DNA from: Pseudomonas sp. SJZ079
Lineage (GTDB): Bacteria > Pseudomonadota > Gammaproteobacteria > Pseudomonadales > Pseudomonadaceae
NCBI RefSeq assembly: GCF_007993865.1
Contig: NZ_VIUH01000024.1
Location: forward strand, 1-64,000
Direction of reading: 5' to 3'
DNA: 64,000 nt
Below the pieces are notes generated by a model. It was not told the origin of the DNA, ran no database searches, and saw only the letters and a program-made list of their open reading frames with translations. Below, piece by piece: positions 53,283-61,758 of the stretch. Position 1 is the stretch's first letter. Each line of letters starts with the position of its first letter. Both the position numbers and the translations under genes were made by a program.

Positions 53283-54548
53283 ATGTGGTCTTATATTGTC
53301 CCGATCAGCTCACTGCTGAGCGGGGTTGCGCTACTCCTGCTCGGCAATGGCCTTCTCAATACCTTACTGACTCTGCGTGGCGTAGCCGAAGGCTATTCCA
53401 CCGGGATGCTCGGACTGATTATGTCCGGGTACTTCGTCGGATTTCTTCTCGGCACCTGGCTGGCGATTCCGCTGGTGCGTCGCGTTGGGCACATCCGTGC
53501 GTTCGCCTTTTGTGCCGCGCTGGCTGCCATCACCGCGCTGCTCCACGTGCTGATCGTCGACCCCTGGGTATGGCTGGGTCTGCGCGTGCTCTATGGCCTG
53601 GCACTGGTTAGCCTGTATATGGTGATCGAGAGCTGGCTCAATGCACAGGCGCCTAACGACAAGCGCGGCCAGATTTTCGCCGTCTACATGGCGGTCAACC
53701 TCGGCGCCCTGGCGGCCGCACAGCAGTTGCTTGGTTTGGCTCAACCGACGGATTTTATCCTATTCGTCCTGGCGGCCATGCTGATCAGCGCTGCGCTGAT
53801 GCCCATTACCTTGACCCGACAAGCTCAGCCCAGCTTACCGGAGTCGCTGCACACCAATCTGCGCCAGCTGGTCAACGTGGCGCCCCTGGCACTGGTCGCC
53901 GCAGGCCTGTCCGGCCTGGCCCTCGGCGCGTTCTGGGGCATGGCGCCGGTGTATGCCAGCCTGCTGGGGTTCGAGGCGCCGGGCGTCGGTCTGCTGATGA
54001 GCAGTGCGATTCTCGGCGGCGCCCTGTTGCAGTGGCCAATCGGCCATTACTCCGACAGCCATGATCGGCGCCTGGTGCTGCTCTGGGTGGTGATACTGGC
54101 GGTACTGGTCTCGGTGCTAATGAGCCTGCTGCCAGCGGGTAACCTGCTACTCGGGCTGATCTTCGTCTGGGGTGGCCTGGCCTTCGCCATCTACCCGATT
54201 GCCGTCGCACAGCTGATCGACCAGTTGCACAGCGATGAAATTCTCGCCGGTTCCAGCGGTTTGTTGATGGTCAACGGCATCGGTTCGGTGTGTGGCCCGA
54301 TGGTTGCTGGGATATTGATGCAACAGCTCGGTGCGCAAACGCTGCCGCTGTATTTCGCCGCCGTTCTGGGGCTGCTGGCAGCCTATACTTTCTACCGCTT
54401 GCGCCACGTCAGCGACCTGGTCAGCGAGCCTCACGGGCACTTCATGCCAATGCTGCGCACCAGCCATACCGTGCTGGAATTGATGCCCGATGCGCCGCCC
54501 CTCGAACACGGCGACAGCCACGAGGAAGCGCCAGCCCCTTCACTGTAG
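53283..54548 (+). CDS. Major facilitator superfamily transporter, YcaD-like
   Basis: A 421-residue transporter with about twelve helices. The loop 2-3 motif reads GTWLAIPLVRRVGHIRA. The GLRVLYGLALVSLYMVIESWLNA segment is characteristic of YcaD-like proteins. It lies 125 bases upstream of ggpPS on the same strand. From memory, YcaD-like genes accompany ggpPS in Stenotrophomonas and Pseudomonas, so it may move glucosylglycerol or a precursor. That role is inferred only. Confidence 0.85.
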   Translation: MWSYIVPISSLLSGVALLLLGNGLLNTLLTLRGVAEGYSTGMLGLIMSGYFVGFLLGTWLAIPLVRRVGHIRAFAFCAALAAITALLHVLIVDPWVWLGLRVLYGLALVSLYMVIESWLNAQAPNDKRGQIFAVYMAVNLGALAAAQQLLGLAQPTDFILFVLAAMLISAALMPITLTRQAQPSLPESLHTNLRQLVNVAPLALVAAGLSGLALGAFWGMAPVYASLLGFEAPGVGLLMSSAILGGALLQWPIGHYSDSHDRRLVLLWVVILAVLVSVLMSLLPAGNLLLGLIFVWGGLAFAIYPIAVAQLIDQLHSDEILAGSSGLLMVNGIGSVCGPMVAGILMQQLGAQTLPLYFAAVLGLLAAYTFYRLRHVSDLVSEPHGHFMPMLRTSHTVLELMPDAPPLEHGDSHEEAPAPSL

Positions 54549-54572
54549 GTGCAGCAGTACGTGCATCTACAG
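54543..54572 (+). terminator. Hairpin at the end of the MFS gene
   Basis: CTGTAGGTGCA (54543-54553) pairs with TGCATCTACAG (54562-54572) around an 8-base loop, with one G-T pair. It overlaps the MFS stop codon and has no U-run. It may stabilise the transcript end before ggpPS. Confidence 0.4.
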
Positions 54573-54673
54573 GAGCACAGCGGCGGCCTCCTCGCAGGGA
54601 GCTCGCCCACTACTTAGCACGTCGGCCCAGGTCGGCGCGTCCACTTAGCCACTCTTGGACAGGGAGACAGCGC

Positions 54674-56932
54674 ATGCTACTTGCTACCGATCTCGATGGA
54701 ACCTTTCTCACCGGCGATTCCAAGGATCGCCTCAGCCTCTATCAGGCCATCACCTCGCACCCGGACATCCAGTTGGCCTACGTCACCGGGCGCAGCCTGG
54801 AAACGGTTCTGCCGCTGTTGGACGACCCGACTCTGCCGCAGCCGGATTACATCATCGCCGACGTCGGCGCCAGCCTCTATCACGGCGACACCCTGCAACC
54901 GATCCAGCCGCTGCAGAACGACATAGATGCGCGCTGGCCGGGCGAATCCCTGGTGGCCTCGGCCCTGATCGATTACCCCGACATGCAGCGCCAGGACGTG
55001 CCGCAGGCACGCCGCTGCTCCTACTTCTGCAGCCCCGAGCGCAGCGTCGATCCGGCCCTCAAGGCCATCGCCGAGCAGTTCGACTGCGACCTGCTGTACT
55101 CCGCCGAACGCTACCTGGACTTTCTGCCGCGCGGGGTCAACAAAGGCAGCAGCCTGCTGGCGCTGGTCGACTTGCTCGGCCTCGAGCGCGACCAAGTGCT
55201 GGTCGCCGGCGACACCCTGAATGACCTGAGCATGCTTACCAGCGGCCTGATGGGTGTCTGCGTGGGTAACTCCGAGGCGGAGCTGCTGGAGCAGACCCGC
55301 CAGTGCCCGCAGGTGCTGCACGCCAGCCGCTCTGGCTGCGGCGGTATCCTCCAGGCCATTGCCCACTTCGGCTTCCTCGGTGAACGCGGCATCGCCGCCG
55401 AGACGCGCCAGGCCGCGCAACCGGGCAACGCCGATCTGGTCATGGTCTACCACCGCCTGCCCTATGAAGAGCACCGCGTCGACGGCAAATTGCAACGCCG
55501 CCGGCCGACTTCGCCGAACGGCATCATCCCCACCCTGCTGAGCTTCTTCGGCGATGGCCGCAAGGGTTCCTGGGTCGCCTGGGCCGTGCATGAAGACGCC
55601 GACGAGCCCTTCGACACCCACACCACCGTGGATGCCGAGCGCTACCCGCTGCTCACCGCGGCGCGCGTGGCGTTGACCAAGGAAGAGGTCGATATCTTCT
55701 ACAAGCGTTTCTCCAAGGAAGCCTTCTGGCCGACGCTGCACACCTTCTGGGAGCGCGCACAATTCCGCGAAGAAGATTGGCAGGTGTTCCTCAAGGTCAA
55801 CCGCGCCTTCGCCGAGCGCACCGCCCTGGAAGCCGCAGAAGGCGCGACCGTGTGGTTGCATGACTACAACCTGTGGATGGTCCCCGGTTACCTGCGCGAA
55901 CTGCGCCCGGATGTGCGCATCGCCTTCTTCCACCACACCTACTTCCCCTCGGCAGACGTGTTCAACGTGCTGCCGTGGCGCCGGCAGATCATCGGCAGCC
56001 TGCTGCAGTGCGACTACATCGGCTTCCACATCCCGCGTCAGGTGGAAAACTTCGTCGACGCCGCCCGTGGCGTCACCCCGCTGCAAACCGTAAGCCGGCA
56101 GAACTGCGCGCCGCGCTTTATCACCTATGGCTGCGCGGTGGGCCTGGAGCGCATGACCACGGCGGTCGACACCGGCAGCCGGGTGGTCAAGCTCGGCGCT
56201 CATCCGGTGGGTCTGGATATCGACCGGGTGCGCAACGCCCTGGCCGCCCCGAAGATCCGCGAGATGATGACCCGCCTGCGCGAAGACCTGGCCGGGGTCA
56301 AGCTGATCCTCTCGGTCGAACGCCTCGACTACACCAAAGGCATTCTGGAAAAGCTCAACGCTTACGAACGACTGCTGGCGGAAAACCCGGAACTGCTCGG
56401 CAAGGTCACCCTGGTCACCGTCTGCGTGCCGGCAGCCAAGGAAATGACCATCTATGACGAGCTGCAGGCGCAGATCGAACAGGCAGTCGGACGTATCAAC
56501 GGACGCTTCGCGCGGATCGGCTGGACGCCGCTGCAATTCTTCTTCCGCAGCTTGCCGTTCGAGGAAGTCAGCGCCTGGTACGCCATGGCCGACGTGATGT
56601 GGATCACCCCACTGCGTGACGGGCTCAATCTGGTGGCCAAGGAATTCGTCGCCGCCCAGGGTTTGCTGGGTGGCCGTGGCGTCTTGGTGCTCTCCGAGTT
56701 TGCCGGCGCCGCCGCCGAACTCAAAGGCGCCCTGCTGACCAACCCCCACGACCCGATGGACATGGTGCAAACCTGCTACATGGCCTTGAACCTGCCCAAG
56801 GTCGAAGCCGAAGCCCGCTTGCGTGAGCTGTTCGACATCGTCAGCTACAACGACATCCGCCGCTGGGGCGATGAGTTCCTCGCCGGTGTGGCAGAGCCAG
56901 AGGTGGAAGAGCCGCTGATCCTGGCGTCCTGA
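54674..56932 (+). CDS. ggpPS: Fused glucosylglycerol-phosphate phosphatase/synthase (GgpPS-like)
   Basis: A 752-residue bifunctional enzyme for compatible-solute synthesis. The N-terminal HAD phosphatase domain (about 1-250) has D6 and D8 in ATDLDGTFL and VAGDTLNDLSM. The C-terminal GT20 glycosyltransferase domain (about 260-740) shows HDYNLWMVP, FHHTYFPS, VERLDYTKGI and TPLRDGLNLVAKEF. This phosphatase-first order matches glucosylglycerol enzymes described in Stenotrophomonas and Pseudomonas. OtsA/OtsB-type trehalose synthesis is the main alternative. ATG 54674 follows AGGGAG. Salt stress is the expected inducer. Confidence 0.8.
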   Translation: MLLATDLDGTFLTGDSKDRLSLYQAITSHPDIQLAYVTGRSLETVLPLLDDPTLPQPDYIIADVGASLYHGDTLQPIQPLQNDIDARWPGESLVASALIDYPDMQRQDVPQARRCSYFCSPERSVDPALKAIAEQFDCDLLYSAERYLDFLPRGVNKGSSLLALVDLLGLERDQVLVAGDTLNDLSMLTSGLMGVCVGNSEAELLEQTRQCPQVLHASRSGCGGILQAIAHFGFLGERGIAAETRQAAQPGNADLVMVYHRLPYEEHRVDGKLQRRRPTSPNGIIPTLLSFFGDGRKGSWVAWAVHEDADEPFDTHTTVDAERYPLLTAARVALTKEEVDIFYKRFSKEAFWPTLHTFWERAQFREEDWQVFLKVNRAFAERTALEAAEGATVWLHDYNLWMVPGYLRELRPDVRIAFFHHTYFPSADVFNVLPWRRQIIGSLLQCDYIGFHIPRQVENFVDAARGVTPLQTVSRQNCAPRFITYGCAVGLERMTTAVDTGSRVVKLGAHPVGLDIDRVRNALAAPKIREMMTRLREDLAGVKLILSVERLDYTKGILEKLNAYERLLAENPELLGKVTLVTVCVPAAKEMTIYDELQAQIEQAVGRINGRFARIGWTPLQFFFRSLPFEEVSAWYAMADVMWITPLRDGLNLVAKEFVAAQGLLGGRGVLVLSEFAGAAAELKGALLTNPHDPMDMVQTCYMALNLPKVEAEARLRELFDIVSYNDIRRWGDEFLAGVAEPEVEEPLILAS

Positions 56933-57043
56933 ACCAAGCCGCACGGCCTGGCCCCAAGTCTGCTTCGCTTGAGGCCAGTCGCCCGCCTTGACGCACCTGG
57001 CTTAAGCGCGCCAGGCATTCCTTCCGCTAGCGATTTTGCCCGG

Positions 57044-57061
57044 AGCCTGCACAAGCAGGCT
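57044..57061. terminator. Short hairpin between convergent genes
   Basis: AGCCTGC-ACAA-GCAGGCT is a perfect 7-base stem with a four-base loop, between the ends of ggpPS and the convergent VOC gene. It could serve both transcripts. There is no clear U-run. Confidence 0.4.
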
Positions 57062-57125
57062 GTGGCAAGCAGCCCCGTTCAGCCTTTGACTGGCTCCCGG
57101 GGTAGCCGCCTCAGGTAGCCCTGGC

Positions 57126-57539
57126 TCACTGATCGGTTTCGCAGTTGATCATCCAGGGCACGCCGAAGCGATCGACCAGCATGCCGAAGCGCACGGCCCA
57201 GAAGGTTTGCTGCAGTGGCATCTCAACCCTGCCCTGCTCGGCCAGGGCGCTGAAGATGCGCTCGGCCTCTGCAATGCTGTCGACGTTGAGTGAGACGGTG
57301 CAACCCTTGATGCCCTCATAGGGGCGTTCCGGGTGGTTGTCGGAGGCCATCAGCACCTGATCGCCGACCACCAGGCGGGCATGCATGATTCTGTCGCGTA
57401 AGCCCGCAGGCACATCGCCAGCGGCGGGGGTGTCGCCGAAGGTGAACATCGCCTCGAGGGTGCCGCCCAAGCATTGCGCGTAGAACGTGAAAGCGGCCTC
57501 GCATTGGCCGTCGAACGTCAGATAGGCATTGATTTTCAT
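57126..57539 (-). CDS. VOC-family protein, PhnB-like
   Basis: A 137-residue glyoxalase-fold protein. MKINAYLTFDGQCEAAFTFY, TFGDTPA and the C-terminal WAVRFGMLVDRFGVPWMIN motif are typical of the PhnB/3-demethylubiquinone-methyltransferase-like group. The reaction is unknown. It starts 26 bases after the adjacent YCII-domain gene on the same strand, a common pairing. Confidence 0.88.
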   Translation of the reverse strand: MKINAYLTFDGQCEAAFTFYAQCLGGTLEAMFTFGDTPAAGDVPAGLRDRIMHARLVVGDQVLMASDNHPERPYEGIKGCTVSLNVDSIAEAERIFSALAEQGRVEMPLQQTFWAVRFGMLVDRFGVPWMINCETDQ

Positions 57540-57565
57540 ATTGGACTCCCTTGGCTATCAGTGCT

Positions 57566-57991
57566 TCAGGCCTTGCTGCTGAGTTGTGCGCGAATGGACT
57601 CTTCCTGCTCGCGCAACTCGGGGGTGAACTCGGCGCCGAAGTCTTCGGCCTCGAATACCTGGCGTATCTCGATCTCGGATTCGCCCGGCATAGGGTTTGG
57701 ACAACGTTTCACCCATTCGATTGCCTCTTGCAGTGACTTCACCTGGAATATCCAGAAACCGGCGATCAGCTCCTTGGTTTCACTAAAGGGGCCGTCAGTC
57801 ACCGTGCGCTGGCTGCCAGAGAACCTCACCCGCGCGCCCTTGGCGCTCGGCTGCAAACCCTCGCCGGCGAGCAGTACGCCGGCCTGCACCAGTTCCTCGT
57901 TGTACCGCCCCATCGCCGTGAGCAACTCCTCACTGGGCATCACGCCTGCTTCAGATTCCTGGCTGGCCTTGATCATCACCATAAATCGCAT
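57566..57991 (-). CDS. YCII/DGPF-domain protein
   Basis: A 141-residue small protein of the YCII-related family. It begins MRFMVMIKA and carries the DGPF motif in RTVTDGPFSETKELIAGFW. The function is unclear, and relatives are often linked with sigma factors or VOC proteins. ATG 57989-57991 follows GGAGG. The longer open frame upstream is non-homologous and rejected. Confidence 0.9.
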   Translation of the reverse strand: MRFMVMIKASQESEAGVMPSEELLTAMGRYNEELVQAGVLLAGEGLQPSAKGARVRFSGSQRTVTDGPFSETKELIAGFWIFQVKSLQEAIEWVKRCPNPMPGESEIEIRQVFEAEDFGAEFTPELREQEESIRAQLSSKA

Positions 57992-58382
57992 CGTCTTACC
58001 TCCTCGTAATGGATAGCGAGCCAGGGCCACTGTCCCCTGACTCTGCTTACTAGTCGAACCGACAACAGCAAAATAGACAGGACGTGGAATTTTTCTAGTT
58101 TTTTTGCGGCCGACAAAGCCATCTTCTGCGCGAGCGCTCACCCGCCGAATGCCGAGGAACAGTAAGCTTGTTTCCCGCGGCGCACGGCAGTTCGGGCCGC
58201 CAAGGCCCGCTGCGGCAGAAGAACGCGCGCTGGATTGGTAATCGAATAGCGAGCGATAGCCAGCGTCGTCGCCGACCCGAGCGCAGCGCTGCAAGCGACT
58301 GCGCTCCCACCAGGCAGCTCTGCAGCGACCAGAATGACGGCAGGAATACCGCCTGCCACTCGCTCACGCCCGAACCAAACTG
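57992..58382. other. Intergenic region between YCII and DUF302 genes
   Basis: These 391 bases contain the promoter of the YCII-VOC pair at the left. AT-rich runs lie at 58088-58103. I saw no supported gene or RNA. The rest is GC-rich with short imperfect symmetry only. Confidence 0.35.
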
Positions 58383-58835
58383 CTAGCGTGCGACCGCGGC
58401 CTTGGCGATGCTGGCCAGCGCCTTTTGCAGGTTCTCGATGGCCGGACACTGGCCGACGCCATGTCGCTGAGCCAAATAGGCCGGATCGTTGTAACCCAGC
58501 CAGACCTGACCGGTGTCATCTTCCCAGACCAGCGCCTTGAGCGGCAGATCGATGCCCATGGACTGCGCGCACTGCATCAGCGGCGTGCCACCCTGGGGGT
58601 TACCGAAGATCAGCACTTCGGTAGGTCGCAGGGTCTTGCCGATCTTGGCGGCACCGGCAGCATGATCGATGCGTGCAAATACCTTGAGGCCGCGCTGCTT
58701 CACGACATTCTCAAGGCGGCTCATGGTGCCGTCAGCGCTGTGCGGACTATTGACCACAATCAAACCATCGGCGGCCACAACGATCGAGGCGAACGTGAAA
58801 AACGTCAGGGCGACGAGCGAGCGTATTAGCTTCAT
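58383..58835 (-). CDS. Periplasmic DUF302 protein
   Basis: A 150-residue secreted protein. The signal peptide (MKLIRSLVALTFFTFASIVVAA) is followed by a DUF302 domain with VKQRGLKVFARIDHAAGA and EVLIFGNPQGGTPLMQCAQ, the core motif of the family. The function is unknown. ATG 58833-58835 with AAGGAG upstream is preferred to the ATG 42 bases earlier. Confidence 0.9.
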   Translation of the reverse strand: MKLIRSLVALTFFTFASIVVAADGLIVVNSPHSADGTMSRLENVVKQRGLKVFARIDHAAGAAKIGKTLRPTEVLIFGNPQGGTPLMQCAQSMGIDLPLKALVWEDDTGQVWLGYNDPAYLAQRHGVGQCPAIENLQKALASIAKAAVAR

Positions 58836-58895
58836 GGAGAACTCCTTGCAGAACCGAGCGTTTGGGGGAGGCGCCATAAACGCCCAGGTAGAGGT

Positions 58896-59303
58896 TCAGG
58901 TTGGAAAGCCATCGAAATGCTCGGCACTGACCCCGGGCTCAAGCCACGCCGCTCTTTCCGCCCAGAAAATGTTGGCTTGTGGAGCGATATTCGGTTCATC
59001 GTTCAGCGAGCCGGCCGGCACAATCAAGGCTTTGCCGCTCTTGCTGAGAAAGGGCAAACCCGAACCACACTCGGTACAAAACACGGTCGTGAACCCCCTA
59101 CCCGGATAGTCGAATCGCTTCATGCTCGCCTGGCCCGACAGCCATTCGATATTCTGCGGCGCGGTGAACAGGTTTGCGGCATTCGAGCTGCCGGTGATTT
59201 TGCGACACTGACTGCAATGACACAGATAAAACTTCGCAAACTCGTTGTTCAGCGAGAACCTGACTGCCCCGCACAAACACCCACCCTCGATTACTGCCTG
59301 CAT
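58896..59303 (-). CDS. GFA-family zinc protein
   Basis: A 135-residue protein of the glutathione-dependent formaldehyde-activating (GFA/CENP-V) fold. Zinc ligands are seen as C9-L-C11-G, C28-H-C30-SQ-C33 and FCTECGSGLPF. The exact activity in bacteria is usually unknown. It is followed by the DUF302 gene 60 bases downstream on the same strand. Confidence 0.9.
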   Translation of the reverse strand: MQAVIEGGCLCGAVRFSLNNEFAKFYLCHCSQCRKITGSSNAANLFTAPQNIEWLSGQASMKRFDYPGRGFTTVFCTECGSGLPFLSKSGKALIVPAGSLNDEPNIAPQANIFWAERAAWLEPGVSAEHFDGFPT

Positions 59304-59614
59304 CCCTCACCCCCTCTGAACTGATGACCCTCGGCAACACCTGAAAGGCTGTCGATAATCGCACCGTAGCAGGCTAGCATTTCTGCTCGGTTTGGGTGGT
59401 CAGCGCGAAGGGCACGGCTCCAGCCTATGACTGAAACCGAAAAAGGTATTACACGCGGGCCGGCATAATTGGAATATCCATAGTGCTTCCGGCCCAGGCC
59501 TCAACCCGCCCAATGGCGACCGTCACTCAATCCGCGCCGCAGGACAGCCTGGAGATGCTCGCCTCTAGCAACCCGCTGGGCAACACCAACCTCGGCCCGC
59601 TATCATCGGAGCCT
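59304..59614. other. Divergent intergenic region
   Basis: These 311 bases lie between the divergent GFA gene and the hypothetical gene at 59615. An open frame extends upstream of 59615 to 59483, but its Ser/Pro/Asn-rich content looks non-conserved. No other structure was seen. Confidence 0.35.
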
Positions 59615-60016
59615 ATGACGCCCTCTTCCCCGATCCGCCAGCCCTGCCCGCCCGGTGCCTGCACCTGCGAGCGTGAGCGCCTGCTGGACACACCCGGAGC
59701 CGATCAGCGCATCCTGCGTCTGACCCGCCAGGAGGAAACGCGCCTGCTCGAGCGCCTGGAAAATATTCAGAGCCTGACCGACCTCGAGCACATGCAGCGT
59801 CGGATATATGAACAGTTAGGCATCCGCCTGGAAATCGCCCCAAGCCACAACGAAGTGCGCAGCATGCGCGGCATCGCTATCCACATCGACGCACTGCCCG
59901 GACTCTGCCGCAAAACCCGCCAGTCGATCCCGACGGCGATTCGCCGCGGCTTGGAGAAGCACCCAGAAATTGCCTACCGCCTGCTGGATGCCCACGACCT
60001 GTTTCGCGATGCCTGA
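59615..60016 (+). CDS. Conserved hypothetical protein with Cys-rich N-terminus
   Basis: A 133-residue soluble protein. The N-terminus has a Cys motif (QPCPPGACTCERERLL), followed by a helical, charged middle (about 35-75) and a C-terminal basic region (PGLCRKTRQSIPTAIRRGLEK). I do not know a family name. It looks like a conserved pseudomonad protein that could bind a metal or nucleic acid. ATG 59615 follows GGAG. An in-frame ATG at 59483 would add 44 residues. Confidence 0.65.
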   Translation: MTPSSPIRQPCPPGACTCERERLLDTPGADQRILRLTRQEETRLLERLENIQSLTDLEHMQRRIYEQLGIRLEIAPSHNEVRSMRGIAIHIDALPGLCRKTRQSIPTAIRRGLEKHPEIAYRLLDAHDLFRDA

Positions 60017-60357
60017 GGTCCCTCTGCAAGGTCGACACAGACAGGACTCGGGGCCGCCGGAAGTGGGCGTTCAAGCCATGGATAATTAATCCCTCCCCCT
60101 CTTCCTTTTCCTCTTTCAACCATCGCCCACAGCGCCTCTAAGTACTGCTGTCGATCGTCACAATTGAGCAGCACTTGACCGACCGCTTGTCGGCAGAATT
60201 GATCAAAAAACGAACAATTCGCTCATTTGGCGTTCTGACCCTCCTAGTGAGTGTTCGAGTGTCCCGCCTCGTTTCCCCTCAACCCCCCCGGAGCAAAACT
60301 CTCTTATGTGCATAGCCGCACGGGGGTGTTCTATGTCCAAAAATTGGAGGACGGAAA
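60017..60357. other. Region upstream of rnfC
   Basis: No gene is supported in these 341 bases. A GAATTG...CAATTC repeat lies around 60198-60220. TCCAA-AAA-TTGGA (60336-60348) overlaps part of the rnfC ribosome site GGAGG (60346-60350). There is no trace of rnfB, which normally precedes rnfC. Confidence 0.4.
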
Positions 60358-61758
60358 ATGTCCAGTCATTCGTTGCAGAGCGTTGAGCGCATGCCGCCCC
60401 ACCTCCTCGCCCAGCGCCAGTCGCCTGCGAAACCCTTCTGGCGCAGGCTGATCTCCATCGCCGCACCGGCACCACACAGCTGGCGCGGAGGGATCAAGCT
60501 CAAGGGCTACAAGCAGTTATCCAACAGCACGCCGATTGCTCCGCTGCCGGCCGGACACATGCTGCTAGCGATCCCCCTCGAGCGGGGTCGCCGATGCGCC
60601 CAGCCCTGCGTGCAGCCGGGGCAATACGTGCGCAAGGGCGAGGTGATCGGCATGGGCGATGGCAACACCCCCTGGGTACATGCCAGCACCTCTGGCACTG
60701 TGCAACAGATCGGCCCCGCCTTCGCGGCCGACTCCGCCGAGCCGGTTTTGGCGGTTACCCTGCGCGCCGATGGTCTGGATCAGTGGGTCGAGCGTCCTGC
60801 CCTGATGCCACCGCAAACGCCCGAGGCCCTCGTCGAACGGGCCTTGCAGATGGGCATCGTTGGCTTGGGTGGGGCGGGCTTCCCCACGGGCCTCAAGCTG
60901 GCCGGTGCCCAGCAGCCCGATCTGTTACTGATCAACGGTGCCGAATGTGAACCCTTCCTGACCTGCGACGACCGCCTCATGCGCGAGCGCGCCGAGGCGC
61001 TGATCGAGACCGCCGACTACCTGGCCACCCTGCTGGGCATTTCGCAGACCCGCTTCGGCGTCGAAACCAACAAGCCCGAGGCAATGGCGGCGTTGCGCGA
61101 TGCAGCCAGCCAGGCACGCACCCAGGTCAAGATTTACCCGCTGCCGACGCGCTACCCGGCCGGCGGCCAACCGCTGATGATCAAGAGCCTGAGCGGCCGC
61201 AACCTGGCGCCAGGTGCCCGGCCCGCCGAGATCGGTGTGCTGGCGCTGAATGTCGCGACCCTTTACGCCCTGGGCCGCGCCGTGTTCCACGCCGAGCCAC
61301 TGATATCGCGCGTGCTGACCCTGACCGGGGGCTGTGAGCAGCCCGGCAACGTCGAGGTGCCGATTGGTTATCCGGTCATCGCACTGCGCGCGGTTGCCGG
61401 TGCCTTTCCCGAAGGCCAGCTGACCCAGGTCGGCGGCCCGATGATGGGACAGCCCCTGTCGGACCCCACCGCCGTCATCAGCAAGACCAGTAGCTGCCTG
61501 ATTTTCGGCGCCGAGCGCTACCTGCCGGCAGCTGAGCCCGCGGCCAGCTGCATCCGTTGTAATCGCTGCGTAGACGTCTGCCCGATGTCGCTAAGACCGC
61601 TGGACCTCTACTCCGCAGCCCAAAGCCAGGACCAGGCCAGCCTGCAGGACCTGCGGCTGGACGCCTGCATCGAATGCGGCAGCTGCACCAGCACCTGTCC
61701 CAGCAATCTGCCGCTGCGCGATAGCTTTCGCCAGAGCAAGATGGAGATGCGCCGATGA
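60358..61758 (+). CDS. rnfC: RnfC-like electron transport subunit
   Basis: A 466-residue peripheral iron-sulfur flavoprotein of the Rnf ion-translocating ferredoxin:NAD oxidoreductase type. An N-terminal barrel-sandwich domain precedes GLGGAGFPTGLKL and INGAECEPFLTCDDRLM (NADH/FMN region). Two [4Fe-4S] motifs lie near the C-terminus, CIRCNRCVDVCP (about 398-409) and CIECGSCTSTCP (about 437-448). A strong GGAGG precedes ATG 60358. It overlaps rnfD (ATGA). The expected neighbours rnfA, B, G and E are absent from this window. Confidence 0.92.
   Translation: MSSHSLQSVERMPPHLLAQRQSPAKPFWRRLISIAAPAPHSWRGGIKLKGYKQLSNSTPIAPLPAGHMLLAIPLERGRRCAQPCVQPGQYVRKGEVIGMGDGNTPWVHASTSGTVQQIGPAFAADSAEPVLAVTLRADGLDQWVERPALMPPQTPEALVERALQMGIVGLGGAGFPTGLKLAGAQQPDLLLINGAECEPFLTCDDRLMRERAEALIETADYLATLLGISQTRFGVETNKPEAMAALRDAASQARTQVKIYPLPTRYPAGGQPLMIKSLSGRNLAPGARPAEIGVLALNVATLYALGRAVFHAEPLISRVLTLTGGCEQPGNVEVPIGYPVIALRAVAGAFPEGQLTQVGGPMMGQPLSDPTAVISKTSSCLIFGAERYLPAAEPAASCIRCNRCVDVCPMSLRPLDLYSAAQSQDQASLQDLRLDACIECGSCTSTCPSNLPLRDSFRQSKMEMRR

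Noticed and set aside
54677-56944. 755-residue open frame on the minus strand
   Set aside because: It is the antisense shadow of ggpPS, produced by GC-rich codon use. It has no family-like motif.
59974-60174. 66-residue minus-strand frame between the hypothetical gene and rnfC
   Set aside because: The first 35 residues look protein-like, but the frame runs antisense into the upstream gene and matches no family I know.
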